A DNA stretch of 64,000 nt from Ollibium composti (GCF_004801285.1 NZ_SSNY01000009.1:1-64000); one strand, 5' to 3'; counted from the stretch's first letter, positions 46,940-57,133 are shown. Translations and numbers: made by a program. Notes: generated by a model not told the origin, from the sequence alone.

Positions 46940-47386
46940 GTGACCGCAAAAGCAGCGAAGCCGCGGACCGGCCCCTCCGGGGAGCCGGTCCTGCTTTCAG
47001 GCGGCAATCCGCAGATCGCCAAGGGCTACGGCGACGCGCCGGTGCAGGCCTATATCGAAGCCATGCCGGGCTGGAAAAGCGATCTCGGCCGCCGGCTCGA
47101 TGCGGTTGTCGTCCGCGCCGTGCCGGCCTTGCGCAAGGCTGTCAAATGGAACTCGCCCTTTTACGGCGCCACCGGCGACGAGGGCTGGTTCCTCAGTTTC
47201 CACTGCTTCGCGAAATACGTCAAAGTGGCCTTCTTCCGCGGCGCGGCGCTGAGCCCGCTCCCGCCTGGCCAATCAAAGTAGAAGGACGTGCGCTATCTCG
47301 ACATTTACGAGGACGACACGCTCGACGAGGCCCTTTTCGTCTCATGGGTCGAGCAGGCGAGCCGCCTGCCCGGCGAGAAGATGTGA
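46940..47386 (+). pseudogene. DUF1801 protein with an in-frame TAG stop
   Basis: A GTG start at 46940 opens a DUF1801-type frame (YIEAMPGWKSDLGRRLDAVV ... SPFYGATGDEGWFLSFHCFA). TAG at 47279-47281 interrupts it after PPGQSK, yet the same frame continues as KDVRYLDIYEDDTLDEALFV ... SRLPGEKM and ends at 47386, matching the family's usual end. A codon such as CAG or AAG probably mutated to TAG. Truncated product likely. Confidence 0.7.
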
Positions 47387-47425
47387 ACGCCTCACGGACG
47401 GCACGCAAGCAAGGCAGAACCCACG

Positions 47426-47845
47426 ATGACCACCGCAACAGGAAATTCCACCGATCTTCCCGCCCCCGAGCGGATCGACGCCCGGATCAGGGAACTCGGC
47501 GACTGGCGCGGCGAAACCCTCGCTAAGGTGCGCCGCCTCATCCATCAGGCCGACCCCGACGTCGTCGAGACATGGAAATGGCGCGGTGTGCCCGTATGGG
47601 AGCATGACGGCATCATCTGCACCGGCGAGACCTACAAGACGGCCGTCAAGCTGACCTTCGCCAGGGGGGCGGCGCTGGAAGACCCGTCGGGCCTTTTCAC
47701 GTCCAGCCTCGAAGGCAATGTCCGGCGCGCCGTCGATATCCGCGAAGGCGAGGCGATCGACAAGGACGCGCTGAAAGCGCTCGTCCGCGCCGCCGTGGCG
47801 CTGAACACGGCGAAGCGCGCGCCGAAGAAAACGAAAGACGCCTGA
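47426..47845 (+). CDS. DUF1801 protein
   Basis: A 139-residue DUF1801 protein with RIRELGDWRGETLAKVRRLI, the WKWRGVPVWEHDGIICTGET core and RGAALEDPSGLFTSSLEGN. The fold is YdhG-like; no activity is established. It follows a broken paralogue of the same family, so the two may be a tandem duplication. Confidence 0.83.
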   Translation: MTTATGNSTDLPAPERIDARIRELGDWRGETLAKVRRLIHQADPDVVETWKWRGVPVWEHDGIICTGETYKTAVKLTFARGAALEDPSGLFTSSLEGNVRRAVDIREGEAIDKDALKALVRAAVALNTAKRAPKKTKDA

Positions 47846-47897
47846 CGGCAATCCTGTCCATCAGCCTCGGCCTCGCCCCGAGGATGGCGTCACCGTG

Positions 47898-48347
47898 TCA
47901 GGAAAGCAGGCTTTTCACCATACCGCTCGCCTTGCCGAAATCCATGCGGCCGGCGAACTGCTCGCGCAGGCGGGCGATTACCTTGCCCATGTCCTTGACG
48001 CTGGCCGCACCCGTCTCGGCGATCGCGGCGCGGATCGCCGCTTCCGTCTCGGCCTCGTCCATCTGCTTCGGCATGAAGTCGCGGATCACCGCGATCTCCT
48101 CGCGCTCCTTGGCGGCGAGTTCGGGCCGGCCGCCGTCATCGAACGCTTTGGCCGATTCCTCGCGCTGCTTCACCATCTTGGCGAGCAGTTGCAGGATCTC
48201 GTCGTCGCTGGCCGCTTCCTTGCCTGTGCCGCGATTGGCTATGTCACGGTCCTTGATCGCCGCCTGGATGAGGCGCAGCGTCGAAAGCCGCGCCTTGTCG
48301 CCGCCCTTCATGGCGGCCTTGACCTCTTCCGTCACCTTCTCGCGCAT
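47898..48347 (-). CDS. GatB/YqeY-domain protein
   Basis: A 149-residue protein. The whole length matches the YqeY-type domain (MREKVTEEVKAAMKGGDKAR at the start, KDMGKVIARLREQFAGRMDF and ASGMVKSLL at the end), related to the tail of the GatB amidotransferase subunit, which binds tRNA. Often encoded near carA or dnaG-rpoD. Function not fixed. Confidence 0.9.
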   Translation of the reverse strand: MREKVTEEVKAAMKGGDKARLSTLRLIQAAIKDRDIANRGTGKEAASDDEILQLLAKMVKQREESAKAFDDGGRPELAAKEREEIAVIRDFMPKQMDEAETEAAIRAAIAETGAASVKDMGKVIARLREQFAGRMDFGKASGMVKSLLS

Positions 48348-48369
48348 GGCCGATGTCCTTTTGAAAGTC

Positions 48370-48500
48370 GTGCGTCCTTCGAGGCTCGCTCCGCTCGCAC
48401 CTCAGGATGAGGGTGGCAGGATGCCAACGCAATCTACGAAGGTCGGCACCAAACGATCCTCATCCTGAGGCGCGAGCGGAGCGAGCCTCGAAGGACGCAC
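48370..48500. repeat. 43-bp inverted repeat, rhizobial intergenic element
   Basis: Left arm 48370-48412 and right arm 48458-48500 are 43 nt each and complementary with one mismatch; they share gaggctcgctccgctcgc and ctcaggatgagg. The stem would be very stable. Palindromes with this core recur across rhizobial genomes. It lies between the divergent YqeY and SRPBCC genes. Confidence 0.85.
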
Positions 48501-48603
48501 CGATAAATGGCATTTCGGCTATAATCTCAAGTGCGGTTGTCGGATCGGCGAAGCGTCGCCCGTCCTTGGAAGGTCCAACCAGTCAACCAAAGGGAGAAAC
48601 GAC

Positions 48604-49047
48604 ATGCCAGGAACCGTGCGTCTGCACCGCGTGCTCACCACCAGCCCGGAGAAACTCTACCGCGCCTTCGTCGAGGCCGATGCGGTGGCGAAATGGCTTC
48701 CGCCGAACGGCTTCCTGTGCACCGTCCATCATCTGGAGGCGAAAGTCGGCGGAACGCACAGGATGTCCTTCCGCAACTTCACCACTGGCGAAAGCCATTC
48801 CTTCGGCGGCGAATACCTCGAACTCGTGCCCGGCGAGCGCCTGCGCTACACCGACAAGTTCGACGACGCGAACCTGCCCGGCGAGATGACCGTGACGGTA
48901 ACGCTGAAGAAAGTCTCGTGCGGCACCGAACTCAATATCGAGCAGGCCGGCATACCGGACCTCATCCCCGTCGAGTCCTGCTATCTCGGCTGGCAGGAAT
49001 CGCTGCGCAACCTGGCCAAGGTGGTCGAGCCCGAGATCAACCAGTAG
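48604..49047 (+). CDS. SRPBCC/AHSA1-family protein
   Basis: A 147-residue START-like protein with LTTSPEKLYRAFVEADAVAK, the central GGTHRMSFRNFTTGESHSFG and the C-terminal CYLGWQESLRNLAKVVEPEI. Same family as 46160-46570 but only distantly similar. A preceding AGGGAGAAA serves as ribosome site. Ligand unknown. Confidence 0.87.
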   Translation: MPGTVRLHRVLTTSPEKLYRAFVEADAVAKWLPPNGFLCTVHHLEAKVGGTHRMSFRNFTTGESHSFGGEYLELVPGERLRYTDKFDDANLPGEMTVTVTLKKVSCGTELNIEQAGIPDLIPVESCYLGWQESLRNLAKVVEPEINQ

Positions 49048-49066
49048 CGACGACGCCGGGAATACT

Positions 49067-49106
49067 GGCGGGCGCAGGGTCCACGGCGATTGACCCCGCG
49101 CCCGCC
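49067..49106. promoter_or_regulatory. Long GC hairpin before carA
   Basis: Arms ggcgggcgc (49067-49075) and gcgcccgcc (49098-49106), continued inward by gggtc and gaccc after one mismatch. No T-run follows. It lies 19 nt after the SRPBCC stop and 116 nt before carA, so it may stop upstream transcription or form a leader structure for carA. Confidence 0.5.
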
Positions 49107-49221
49107 TTCCCCTATGTGCAGGCCTTGCAACCACACCGGTTACATGAACGACGCGGGGCGCCGGCGCTCTGCGTCTTGTGCTGCGCGAAATCCCGCGACC
49201 GCGCCCCGAAGGAGAGCCGCC

Positions 49222-50418
49222 ATGGCCACTGCCCCCTGGACAACCGAAATCCCCACAGCGCTGCTGGTGCTGGCCGACGGCACGGTGATCGAGGGGCGAG
49301 GCCTGGGCGCGACCGGCTCGGCGGTGGCGGAAGTCTGCTTCAACACGGCCATGACCGGCTATGAGGAAATCCTCACCGATCCGTCCTACGCCGGCCAGAT
49401 CGTCACCTTCACCTTTCCCCATATCGGCAACATCGGCACCAACGAGGAAGACATCGAGGACCTCAACCCGGCGGCGCGCGCCGGCGCGGTCGGCGCCGTC
49501 TTTAAGGCCGACGTCACCGACCCGTCGAACTACCGCGCCAGGGACCACCTCGACCGCTGGCTGAAGCGGCGCGGCATCGTCGCGCTCGCCGGCATCGACA
49601 CCCGCGCGCTGACCGCGCTGATCCGCGAAAAGGGTCTCGCCAACGCCGTCATCGCCCATGCGCCCGACGGCAAATTCGACATCGCCGACCTGAAGAGGCA
49701 GGCCGCCGCCTGGTCGGGCCTAGTCGGTCTCGACCTCGCCAAGGACGTCACCTCAGGCCAGTCTTCGGTGTGGAAGGAGACGCCCTGGGTGTGGAACGAG
49801 GGCTACGGTGAGCAGGAGAAACCCTCCATCCACGTCGTCGCCGTCGATTACGGCGTCAAGCGCAACATCCTGCGTCTGCTCGCAGGCCTCGGCGCCAAGG
49901 TCACCGTCGTGCCGGCCAAGACGAGCGCCGACGAAATCCTCGCCATGAAGCCGGACGGCATCTTCCTGTCAAACGGCCCCGGCGATCCCGCCGCCACCGG
50001 CGAATACGCCGTTCCCGTCATCAAGGACCTGCTCAAGACCGATATCCCGATCTTCGGCATCTGCCTCGGCCACCAGATGCTGGCGCTGGCCGTCGGCGGC
50101 AGGACGCAGAAGATGCACCAGGGCCATCACGGCGCCAACCATCCAGTGAAGGACCACACCACCGGCAAGGTCGAGATCGTCTCGATGAACCACGGCTTCG
50201 CGGTCGACGGAAAGTCGTTGCCGCAGGGCGTTGAGGAGACTCACGTTTCGCTGTTCGATGGCTCGAACTGCGGCATTGCGCTGACCGGCCGGCCGGTCTT
50301 TTCCGTCCAGCACCACCCCGAGGCCTCGCCCGGCCCGCAGGATTCGCACTATCTGTTCCGCCGCTTCGCCAACCTGATCCGCGAGATGAAGGGCGAGCCG
50401 GCGCTGGCCGAGCGCTGA
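49222..50418 (+). CDS. carA: Carbamoyl-phosphate synthase small subunit CarA
   Basis: A 398-residue glutamine amidotransferase subunit. The N-terminal CPSase domain (LLVLADGTVIEGRGLGATGS, FNTAMTGYEEILTDPSY) is followed by a class I glutaminase with catalytic Cys in GICLGHQMLALAVGG and the His/Glu pair in QHHPEASPGP. It releases ammonia for CarB in arginine and pyrimidine synthesis. The start at 49222 follows AAGGAGAG. carB lies 9.4 kb downstream. Confidence 0.97.
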   Translation: MATAPWTTEIPTALLVLADGTVIEGRGLGATGSAVAEVCFNTAMTGYEEILTDPSYAGQIVTFTFPHIGNIGTNEEDIEDLNPAARAGAVGAVFKADVTDPSNYRARDHLDRWLKRRGIVALAGIDTRALTALIREKGLANAVIAHAPDGKFDIADLKRQAAAWSGLVGLDLAKDVTSGQSSVWKETPWVWNEGYGEQEKPSIHVVAVDYGVKRNILRLLAGLGAKVTVVPAKTSADEILAMKPDGIFLSNGPGDPAATGEYAVPVIKDLLKTDIPIFGICLGHQMLALAVGGRTQKMHQGHHGANHPVKDHTTGKVEIVSMNHGFAVDGKSLPQGVEETHVSLFDGSNCGIALTGRPVFSVQHHPEASPGPQDSHYLFRRFANLIREMKGEPALAER

Positions 50419-50451
50419 GATACGGCCCGGCCAGATCGAGCAAAGGCTGAG

Positions 50452-50808
50452 CTAGCTCTTCTTCTTCGTGATCAGCGTCAGCGTGCCGTCCTTGCTCATA
50501 GCAGTGGCCACGACCTGCTCGGACGTCGCGCCCTTGGCATCCAGCGCGGCCTTCGCCTCGGGCGTGGCGTCGATCGTCGAGTGCAATTCCTTCAGCGTTG
50601 CGTCGTTGCCTTGCGCCACGACCTGCTCGACCTGCTTTTGCGTCTCCTGCGGCAGTTCGCTGACATCGACCACGTTGAAACGCTGGATCTTCGGGGCGGC
50701 GTCCGGTTCGGCGGCCGGCGGCTGCGATGGCGTCGGCGACGTCTGTGCATTCGCGGCGCTCGCGCCGATAAAGGCAAGGCTCGCCGCCAGCATGAAAACT
50801 TTGCGCAT
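50452..50808 (-). CDS. Small secreted protein, unknown function
   Basis: A 118-residue protein with a signal peptide (VFMLAASLAFIGASAANA) and a proline-rich start of the mature part (SPTPSQPPAAEPDA), then a soluble helical domain. No recognised family. It converges with carA. Confidence 0.65.
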   Translation of the reverse strand: MRKVFMLAASLAFIGASAANAQTSPTPSQPPAAEPDAAPKIQRFNVVDVSELPQETQKQVEQVVAQGNDATLKELHSTIDATPEAKAALDAKGATSEQVVATAMSKDGTLTLITKKKS

Positions 50809-50948
50809 GGGTTTCCCTTCCAGTTGGCCCCGCATGAGGGCAACTGACAGGGACAATGAGTCCTCAGCCTGCCGGCCACCGGGTTATTTCGTGACCAATC
50901 CGTGGCAGCAATGTGGAGGCCGCGGCCGATCCGGCCGCGACCGGAACC

Positions 50949-52220
50949 TCAATGCCCGCCCGCTCCCGCGGCTTCCGGCGCATGCATACGTTCGACCTCC
51001 TTCGGCGTCGGCTTCGCCACCTTGGCGACGAAGACGAGCAGCGCGAGCGCCAGGAAGACGCCGCCGAGCAGATAGGGCGCGCCGGCGAACACGACCGGCG
51101 CGTCCGGCCCGGTGAACCACGAGAAGATCGCCGTGTAGAGCAGCGGCGTGATGATCGAGGTGATCGAGAAGATCGAGGTCATCGCGCCCTGCAGCTCACC
51201 CTGCGCCGAAGGCGGCACCTTGGCGGCGGCGAGGCTGCGCAGCGGCGGATCGGCCAGCGCCTCCAGGCAGCCCGCGACGATGACCGCATAGATCATCCAG
51301 CCCTGCCAGGCGAAAGCGTAGCCGAAGGCGCTGACGGCGGTGAAGGCAAGCCCAATGGCCGCCGTGCGCCATTCGCCGAGCTTCGGGATGACGCGCGGCA
51401 GCACCGTGGCCATGACGATGGCGCCGCACAGGCCGAAGGCGCCGAGCGACAGGCCGATCTGCGTTTCGCTCCAGCCGTAGCGGTAGGTCGACACGAACGA
51501 CCAGACCGCCGGATACATCATGTGGCCGAGCGTCATCAGGAAGAAGGCCAGCCCGATCCAGCCGATGCCCTGATAGTTACGCATCTGCAGGAGCGTGCCG
51601 ATCGGGTTCGCCCGCTTCCACTCGAAACGGCGGCGATGCTTTTGATCCAGCGTTTCCGGCAACAGCACCAGCGCGATCAGGAAGTTCACGAAGGCGAGCG
51701 CGGCGGCGAAATAGAACGGCACGCGCGGCCCGAAGGTGCCGAGCAGCCCGCCCAGCACCGGGCCGATGACGAAGCCGACGCCGAAGGCGATGCCGAGCAG
51801 GCCGAAATTCTTCGCCCGATTGTCGTCGTTCGAGATGTCGGCGATGAAGGCCGAGGTGGTGGAATAGCTGGCGCCGGAAATGCCGGCCAGCACCCGGCCG
51901 ATGAACAGCATCGGATAGGACCACGCCACCGCGCAGATCAGGTTGTCGATGGAGAAGGTCAGCACCGAGGCGAGCAGCACCGGCCGGCGGCCGAAGCGGT
52001 CGGACAGGCCGCCGATCACCGGCGCGAAGAAGAACTGCATGGCGGCATAGACGAAGAACAGCCAGCCGCCCTCGATCGCCGCCTCGCTGACGCCGACACC
52101 GGTCAGTTCCTGCAGATAAGCCGGCAGCACCGGCATGATGATGCCGAAGCCGATGACGTCGAGCAGCAGCGTGGTGAAGACGAGCGCAAGGCCCCGTTTG
52201 GCGGTCTTTTCGTCGATCAT
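50949..52220 (-). CDS. MFS transporter of the TCR/Tet family
   Basis: A 423-residue 12-helix exporter. The N-terminal motif [20 protein letters not shown] and motif [15 protein letters not shown] match tetracycline-type efflux pumps, and [12 protein letters not shown] plus [20 protein letters not shown] are typical. It exports drugs or metabolites with proton exchange; a tetracycline substrate is not implied. The start at 52220 is preferred over an unsupported 28-residue extension. Confidence 0.88.
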   Translation of the reverse strand: MIDEKTAKRGLALVFTTLLLDVIGFGIIMPVLPAYLQELTGVGVSEAAIEGGWLFFVYAAMQFFFAPVIGGLSDRFGRRPVLLASVLTFSIDNLICAVAWSYPMLFIGRVLAGISGASYSTTSAFIADISNDDNRAKNFGLLGIAFGVGFVIGPVLGGLLGTFGPRVPFYFAAALAFVNFLIALVLLPETLDQKHRRRFEWKRANPIGTLLQMRNYQGIGWIGLAFFLMTLGHMMYPAVWSFVSTYRYGWSETQIGLSLGAFGLCGAIVMATVLPRVIPKLGEWRTAAIGLAFTAVSAFGYAFAWQGWMIYAVIVAGCLEALADPPLRSLAAAKVPPSAQGELQGAMTSIFSITSIITPLLYTAIFSWFTGPDAPVVFAGAPYLLGGVFLALALLVFVAKVAKPTPKEVERMHAPEAAGAGGH

Positions 52221-52423
52221 GGCCGATTTCCGTTTGCTTGGCCGCGTGGCATCAAACGGTGCCGGCGGGGCGCTGTTTATAGGCGAGCCGCCCTGCCGCA
52301 ACAATCACCCATCGCAACGCCGGCTTTCATCCTGACACAAGCCGACATCGCGGAAAGCCGCAGCCTGGATGCCCCTCTCCGCGTCCTTACGGAGAGAGGA
52401 AAGCAACATCGCTGCGACAACCC

Positions 52424-53362
52424 TCAGATCGGGTTGTTGAAGGTATCGCAATCCGAAAGCTTGCCGGACGAGAAGCCGCGCTTGAACCAGCGCACGCGCT
52501 GCTCCGAAGTGCCGTGGTTGAAGCTCTCGGGCACGACGTAGCCCTGCATCTTCTTCTGCAGCGTGTCGTCGCCGATCTGCTGGGCGGCGTTGAGCGCCTC
52601 CTCCAGATCGCCCTTTTCCAGAATGCCCTTCTGCGCGGTGAAGTGGCCCCACACGCCGGCGAAGCAGTCGGCCTGCAACTCGACCTGCATCGACATGTGG
52701 TTGGCGTCCGCCTCGCTCATCGACTGCCGCATCTGGTTGAACTTCGGCAGGATGCCGGTGAGGTTCTGCACATGGTGGCCGACCTCGTGCGCGATGACGT
52801 AGGCCTCGGCGAAGTCGCCGGACGCGCCGAACTGCTGCGATAGCTGCTGGAAGAAATCGGTGTCGAGATAGACCTTGTGGTCGCCCGGACAGTAGAACGG
52901 CCCGGCCGCCGACGTGGTGAAGCCGCAGGCCGAACGAACCTGCCCCGAGAACAGCAGGAGCGTCGGCTCCTCGTACTTCATGCCGTTGGCCTGGAAGATG
53001 CCGTTCCAGACGTCTTCCGTCTCGGCCAGCACCGTCGAGACGAACTGCTTCATCTCGTCGTTGGCAGGCGCGCTGCTGCCCTGCCCGCTGTTGTCGGTGA
53101 TCTGGCCGCTGTTGTCGGTGCCGTCCAGCAGCCCGCCGCCGCCGCCCAGCACCTGCATGGGATCGATGCCGAGGAATTTCAGCCCGAAATAGAGCACCAC
53201 GAGAATGACGATGGTGGATAGCCCGCCGCCGCCGGCGCGGCCGCCTATGGGAATGCGGAACTGACCGCCCGGCCCTCCCAGTCCGCCGCCGCCGAACCCG
53301 CCGCCCGTACTGCTGCGGTCGTCCTCGACATTATCGCTCTGCCGCCGGCCTCTCCAAAGCAT
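52424..53362 (-). CDS. YpfJ-type zinc metallopeptidase
   Basis: A 312-residue membrane-anchored protein. A Gly-rich N-terminal tail precedes one hydrophobic helix (STIVILVVLYFGLKFLGI). The zinc motif is HEVGHH, with the third ligand region ELQADCFAGVW. The family (YpfJ/DUF2201-like neutral zinc metallopeptidase) has no settled substrate. The start at 53362 gives MLWRGRRQSDNV, common for the group. Confidence 0.87.
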   Translation of the reverse strand: MLWRGRRQSDNVEDDRSSTGGGFGGGGLGGPGGQFRIPIGGRAGGGGLSTIVILVVLYFGLKFLGIDPMQVLGGGGGLLDGTDNSGQITDNSGQGSSAPANDEMKQFVSTVLAETEDVWNGIFQANGMKYEEPTLLLFSGQVRSACGFTTSAAGPFYCPGDHKVYLDTDFFQQLSQQFGASGDFAEAYVIAHEVGHHVQNLTGILPKFNQMRQSMSEADANHMSMQVELQADCFAGVWGHFTAQKGILEKGDLEEALNAAQQIGDDTLQKKMQGYVVPESFNHGTSEQRVRWFKRGFSSGKLSDCDTFNNPI

Positions 53363-53534
53363 TGCAATTCCTCGTGGTAGGTCGTGCCCTTCACGCAACA
53401 ATTATCGCAAGGGTTGCGCCAAGTCACAGGGATTTTTCGTCCCGGACGTCAATGCCTGCCGCCAGGCGCCGTCCCGGCAAGATCAGCATGCAGGGAGATG
53501 GCGTCCGCAAGCGACCCCAGCGAGGTCCAGCGGA

Positions 53535-53723
53535 TCAATCCCTCTGCTTTGCTCCGGCGCTCTTGCCGTCCGAGCTTCGGGAGCGCTCGTCGAAGCGCTT
53601 GGCGCCCTTGGCCAGGTCCTTGCCCATGGCGCGCTCCGTCTTCTTCTCGTCCTTCGCCGCCGCCGCCTTCAATCCGGCGGCCGCCTTCTTGCCCTTTGCG
53701 CTCGGTGCCTGTTCGACGCCCAT
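53535..53723 (-). CDS. Small Lys/Ala-rich protein
   Basis: A 62-residue basic protein rich in Lys, Ala and Gly, with no fold signature. GGAGGAAAG precedes the start at 53723. It lies 98 nt downstream of mntR on the same strand. Its composition suggests a small nucleic-acid-associated or unfolded protein; unproven. Confidence 0.5.
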   Translation of the reverse strand: MGVEQAPSAKGKKAAAGLKAAAAKDEKKTERAMGKDLAKGAKRFDERSRSSDGKSAGAKQRD

Positions 53724-53821
53724 GCTTTCCTCCATCGAAGACGCCGCGACGACAATCGGCGCGGCGGCCATCAACGCGCCAGCGAGCCCTGCGTTCCGGT
53801 CCCGCGTTCCCGTGGCGGAAA

Positions 53822-54277
53822 TCAGCCTTCCTTCGTCATGGCGCGGCGGAAGGCCTCCAGCGTCTCGGCGCTGACATGGTGCTCGATGCCCTCGGCGTCG
53901 ATGCGCGCAGTCTCGGCCGAGACGCCGAGCGAGCGCAGGAAGGCCTCGACCGTCTGGTGGCGGATGCGGCTTTCCTCGGCCACCTTGCGGCCGGCCTCGG
54001 TGAGGAACACGCCGCGATAGGGTTTTCGCGACACCAGCCCGTCGGCGGCGAGCCGCGCCAGCATCTTGGCCACCGTCGGCTGCGCCACGCCGAGCCGCGC
54101 GGCGATGTCGACCTGGCGCGCCTCGTTGCCGTCCTCGATCAGGTCGGCGATCAGTTCGACATAGTCCTCGACCAGCGCCGAACGCCGCGCCTCGCGCGTC
54201 TGCCGAAAACCCTCGGAATGCACCTCGGCATCGGGCAGCGGCTCGTCGCGCCGGACAAGTCTCGTTCTGGCCGCCAC
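53822..54277 (-). CDS. mntR: Manganese-responsive regulator MntR
   Basis: A 151-residue DtxR/MntR-family repressor. A winged helix ([20 protein letters not shown] with [20 protein letters not shown]) precedes a dimer domain with metal-site residues near [18 protein letters not shown] and EGIEHHVS. No SH3 domain, so MntR rather than DtxR type. It is divergent from mntH and is expected to repress it when manganese is high. Confidence 0.92.
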   Translation of the reverse strand: MAARTRLVRRDEPLPDAEVHSEGFRQTREARRSALVEDYVELIADLIEDGNEARQVDIAARLGVAQPTVAKMLARLAADGLVSRKPYRGVFLTEAGRKVAEESRIRHQTVEAFLRSLGVSAETARIDAEGIEHHVSAETLEAFRRAMTKEG

Positions 54278-54494
54278 GCGTTTCTCCCTGGTCCAGCACT
54301 GCCTTTCAGTTTCATAGCACGGGCTTTGATTCTTCGGGAAAGTTTATCCTCGTACCATCGAATGCCATCGCCCGCTTCGGTCAAATCCCGCCACACGCCC
54401 GGCAAAACCTTTCACATCAACAGTTTCCAGCCGCCGCTTGAATCGTTTTCCGACTTTCGGCTCTCCCACCAAAGAAGCACAGACAATGAAATAT

Positions 54495-54526
54495 AGCCTA
54501 TTGCATAATGATGAGCCTTTGCATAA
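54495..54526. promoter_or_regulatory. Candidate metal-regulator direct repeat before mntH
   Basis: Two direct copies, agcctattgcataa (54495-54508) and agcctttgcataa (54514-54526), occur 31 nt before the mntH start in an otherwise GC-rich region. They are suitable sites for MntR or a Fur/Mur-type protein; which one binds is not clear from sequence. Confidence 0.5.
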
Positions 54527-54556
54527 ATTGGCGTCGATAAGCCACGAGACGTGACC

Positions 54557-55933
54557 ATGACCCCTCCGCCGTCCGAAGCCGAAGCCACCCTGCCTTCGCA
54601 GGAGCAATGGCGCTTCTTCCGCGACACCGGCGAAAACCGCCCCAGCCTGCCGGAGGTGAACGCCTCCGTGGCGGTGCCGAAAGGCGCCACTTGGCTGCGT
54701 CGGCTGTTCGCCTTCGCCGGCCCCGGCTACATGGTCTCGGTCGGCTACATGGACCCTGGCAACTGGGCCACCGATCTCGCCGGCGGCGCGCAGTTCGGCT
54801 ACACGCTCCTGTTCGTTATCATGCTGTCGAACCTGATGGCGATTCTGTTGCAGGCGCTGTCGGCGCGCCTCGGCATCGCCACCGGCCGCGACCTCGCCCA
54901 GGCCTGCCGCGCCTACTATCCGCGCCCGGTCAACTTCGCGCTGTGGATCGCCTGCGAACTCGCCATCATCGCCTGCGACCTCGCCGAGGTCATCGGCACG
55001 GCCATCGCGCTTAATCTCCTGTTCGGCATCCCGCTGGTCGCCGGCGCCATCATCACGGCGCTCGACGCCTTCCTGCTGCTTTACCTGATGAACAAGGGCT
55101 TCCGTTTCCTGGAGGCCTTCGTCGTCGCGCTGCTGATCGTCATCTTCGGCTGCTTCGCCGCGCAGATCATCGCCGCCCAGCCTTCGGTCAGCGGCATTCT
55201 CGGCGGCATGTTCGTCCCCTCGCCCGAGATCGTCGCCAATCCGGCGATGCTCTACATCGCCATGGGCATCATCGGCGCCACCGTTATGCCGCACAATCTC
55301 TACCTGCACTCCTCCATCGTGCAGACCCGCGCCTATGAGCGCACCGAGGAGGGTCGGCGCGACGCCATCAAATGGGCGACCGCCGATTCCACCATCGCGC
55401 TGATGCTGGCGCTGTTCGTCAACGCCTCGATCCTCATCGTCGCCGCCGTCGCCTTCCACGGCACCGGCCATGAGGATGTGGCCGAGATCGGCCAGGCCTA
55501 CGAACTCCTGTCGCCGCTGCTCGGCCTGTCCGTCGCCTCGATCCTGTTCGCGGTAGCGCTGCTCGCCTCCGGCATGAATTCGACGGTGACGGCGACGCTC
55601 GCCGGCCAGATCGTCATGGAAGGCTTCCTCCACCTGCGCATCCCGCAATGGGCGCGCCGGCTGATCACCCGCGGCATCGCCATCGTGCCGGTGGTCGTCG
55701 TCACCTGGCTTTATGGCGAGAAGGGCACGGCCGAGCTACTGGTGCTGTCGCAGGTCATCCTGTCGATGCAGCTTCCCTTCGCCGTCATCCCGCTCGTCCA
55801 CTTCGTCTCGGACAGGAAGAAGATGGGCTCGCTGGCCATCGCGCGCTGGGTCAGCGTGCTTGCCTGGATCGTCGCCACCGTCATCGTCGCGCTCAACGTC
55901 AAGCTGCTCTATGACACCTTCGCCGGCCTGTAG
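54557..55933 (+). CDS. mntH: NRAMP manganese transporter MntH
   Basis: A 458-residue NRAMP transporter with 11 or so membrane segments. Metal-site motifs are visible: DPGNWATD (helix 1, about residue 70) and [10 protein letters not shown] (helix 6, about 248). A cytoplasmic N-terminal extension of about 45 residues is longer than usual. It imports Mn2+ with protons. Two starts, GTG 54551 and ATG 54557, are nearly equivalent. Divergent mntR is its regulator. Confidence 0.95.
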   Translation: MTPPPSEAEATLPSQEQWRFFRDTGENRPSLPEVNASVAVPKGATWLRRLFAFAGPGYMVSVGYMDPGNWATDLAGGAQFGYTLLFVIMLSNLMAILLQALSARLGIATGRDLAQACRAYYPRPVNFALWIACELAIIACDLAEVIGTAIALNLLFGIPLVAGAIITALDAFLLLYLMNKGFRFLEAFVVALLIVIFGCFAAQIIAAQPSVSGILGGMFVPSPEIVANPAMLYIAMGIIGATVMPHNLYLHSSIVQTRAYERTEEGRRDAIKWATADSTIALMLALFVNASILIVAAVAFHGTGHEDVAEIGQAYELLSPLLGLSVASILFAVALLASGMNSTVTATLAGQIVMEGFLHLRIPQWARRLITRGIAIVPVVVVTWLYGEKGTAELLVLSQVILSMQLPFAVIPLVHFVSDRKKMGSLAIARWVSVLAWIVATVIVALNVKLLYDTFAGL

Positions 55934-55940
55934 GCGGCCG

Positions 55941-57122
55941 TCACTCGGCCGGCTGTGTGGCCAGCCGCCGCCGCGACAGCCTGCTGGCCAGCATGACGCC
56001 GAGTGCGGCCAGCGGCAGCGCGCCCGCCACAAGGCCGAGATCGGACGGCCTGGCGTATTCCAGCACGCGCCCGCCCACCACCGTTCCCAGCGCGACGCCG
56101 AAATAGATCGCCGAGGCGTTGAGCGACAGCGTCAGGTGCGCGACATCCGGCGCGTAACTCACCACCCGGCTCGCCTGCGCCGGCGGGAACGCCCAGCCGA
56201 TGATGCCCCAGGGCAGCATCAGGCCGATCAGCAGCGGGCCGGACAGTTGGTGCGGCAAAAGCTTCAGATCGAGGGCGATCAGCAGGCACATGGTGATCGA
56301 CAGGAGCAGCGACAGCACCACCACACGGCCGGCGCCGATGCGGTCGGCCAGGAAGCCGCTCGACAGATTGCCGATCACCGCGCCGATGCCGAAGGAAAGC
56401 AGCATGCCCGGCAGCGCCATTTTCGGCAGGCCGGCGCCCTGCATGGCGAGCGGCGCTAGATAGGAGATCACGACGAAGGCCCCGGTAAGGTAGAGCAATG
56501 TCACGAAAAGCGCGGCCGGCACACCGGGGCGCGTGACCGCAAGAAAACGCTCGCTTAATGTCAGTCGGGCGCCGCGCATGCCGCGCGGCAGCCGCCACCA
56601 CAGCACCAGCGCCGTCAGGAAGCCGAGGCCGGCAACGGAGAGGAAGGTGCCGCGCCAGCCCCAGAAGGCGGCGATCAGCGAACCGAGCGGGGCGCCGAGC
56701 GCGACGGCGAACGTCGTGCCGCCGACGACCACCGAGATCGCCAGCGCCCGGTGCTCCGGCCCGGCCAGCGCCACGGCCGTCGCCTGTGCGGTTGCGGCGA
56801 ACAGGCCGGCCGCCGCCCCCATCACCAGCTGCGCCGCCAGCAGCATGGCGAAGGACGTGCTGGTTGCCGCAAACGCATTGCCGGCGACGAACAGCAGCAT
56901 CGCCGCCGTCAGCACCAGACGGCGGTCCATCGCGCCGGCGAAGGCGGAAAGCGTCGGTGCGCCGACCGCATAGGCCAGCGAGAAGGCGGTGATGAGATAG
57001 CCGGCGCTGGGGATGGAGATGTGCGTGTCGGCCGCGATCGACGGCAGCAGCGCGGAGAAGACGAAACCGACCGTGCTCATGGCGAACGAGCCGACCGACA
57101 GCCACAACAGGCGCTTGTCCAT
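55941..57122 (-). CDS. MFS exporter, DHA1 family
   Basis: A 393-residue 12-helix transporter (LLPSIAADTHISIPSAGYLI, FAAATAQATAVALAGPEHRA, ending TQPAE). Divergent from an ArsR-family gene; an operator-like dyad lies just upstream of its start. Substrate unknown. Confidence 0.87.
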   Translation of the reverse strand: MDKRLLWLSVGSFAMSTVGFVFSALLPSIAADTHISIPSAGYLITAFSLAYAVGAPTLSAFAGAMDRRLVLTAAMLLFVAGNAFAATSTSFAMLLAAQLVMGAAAGLFAATAQATAVALAGPEHRALAISVVVGGTTFAVALGAPLGSLIAAFWGWRGTFLSVAGLGFLTALVLWWRLPRGMRGARLTLSERFLAVTRPGVPAALFVTLLYLTGAFVVISYLAPLAMQGAGLPKMALPGMLLSFGIGAVIGNLSSGFLADRIGAGRVVVLSLLLSITMCLLIALDLKLLPHQLSGPLLIGLMLPWGIIGWAFPPAQASRVVSYAPDVAHLTLSLNASAIYFGVALGTVVGGRVLEYARPSDLGLVAGALPLAALGVMLASRLSRRRLATQPAE

Positions 57123-57133
57123 GGAAAATGCCT

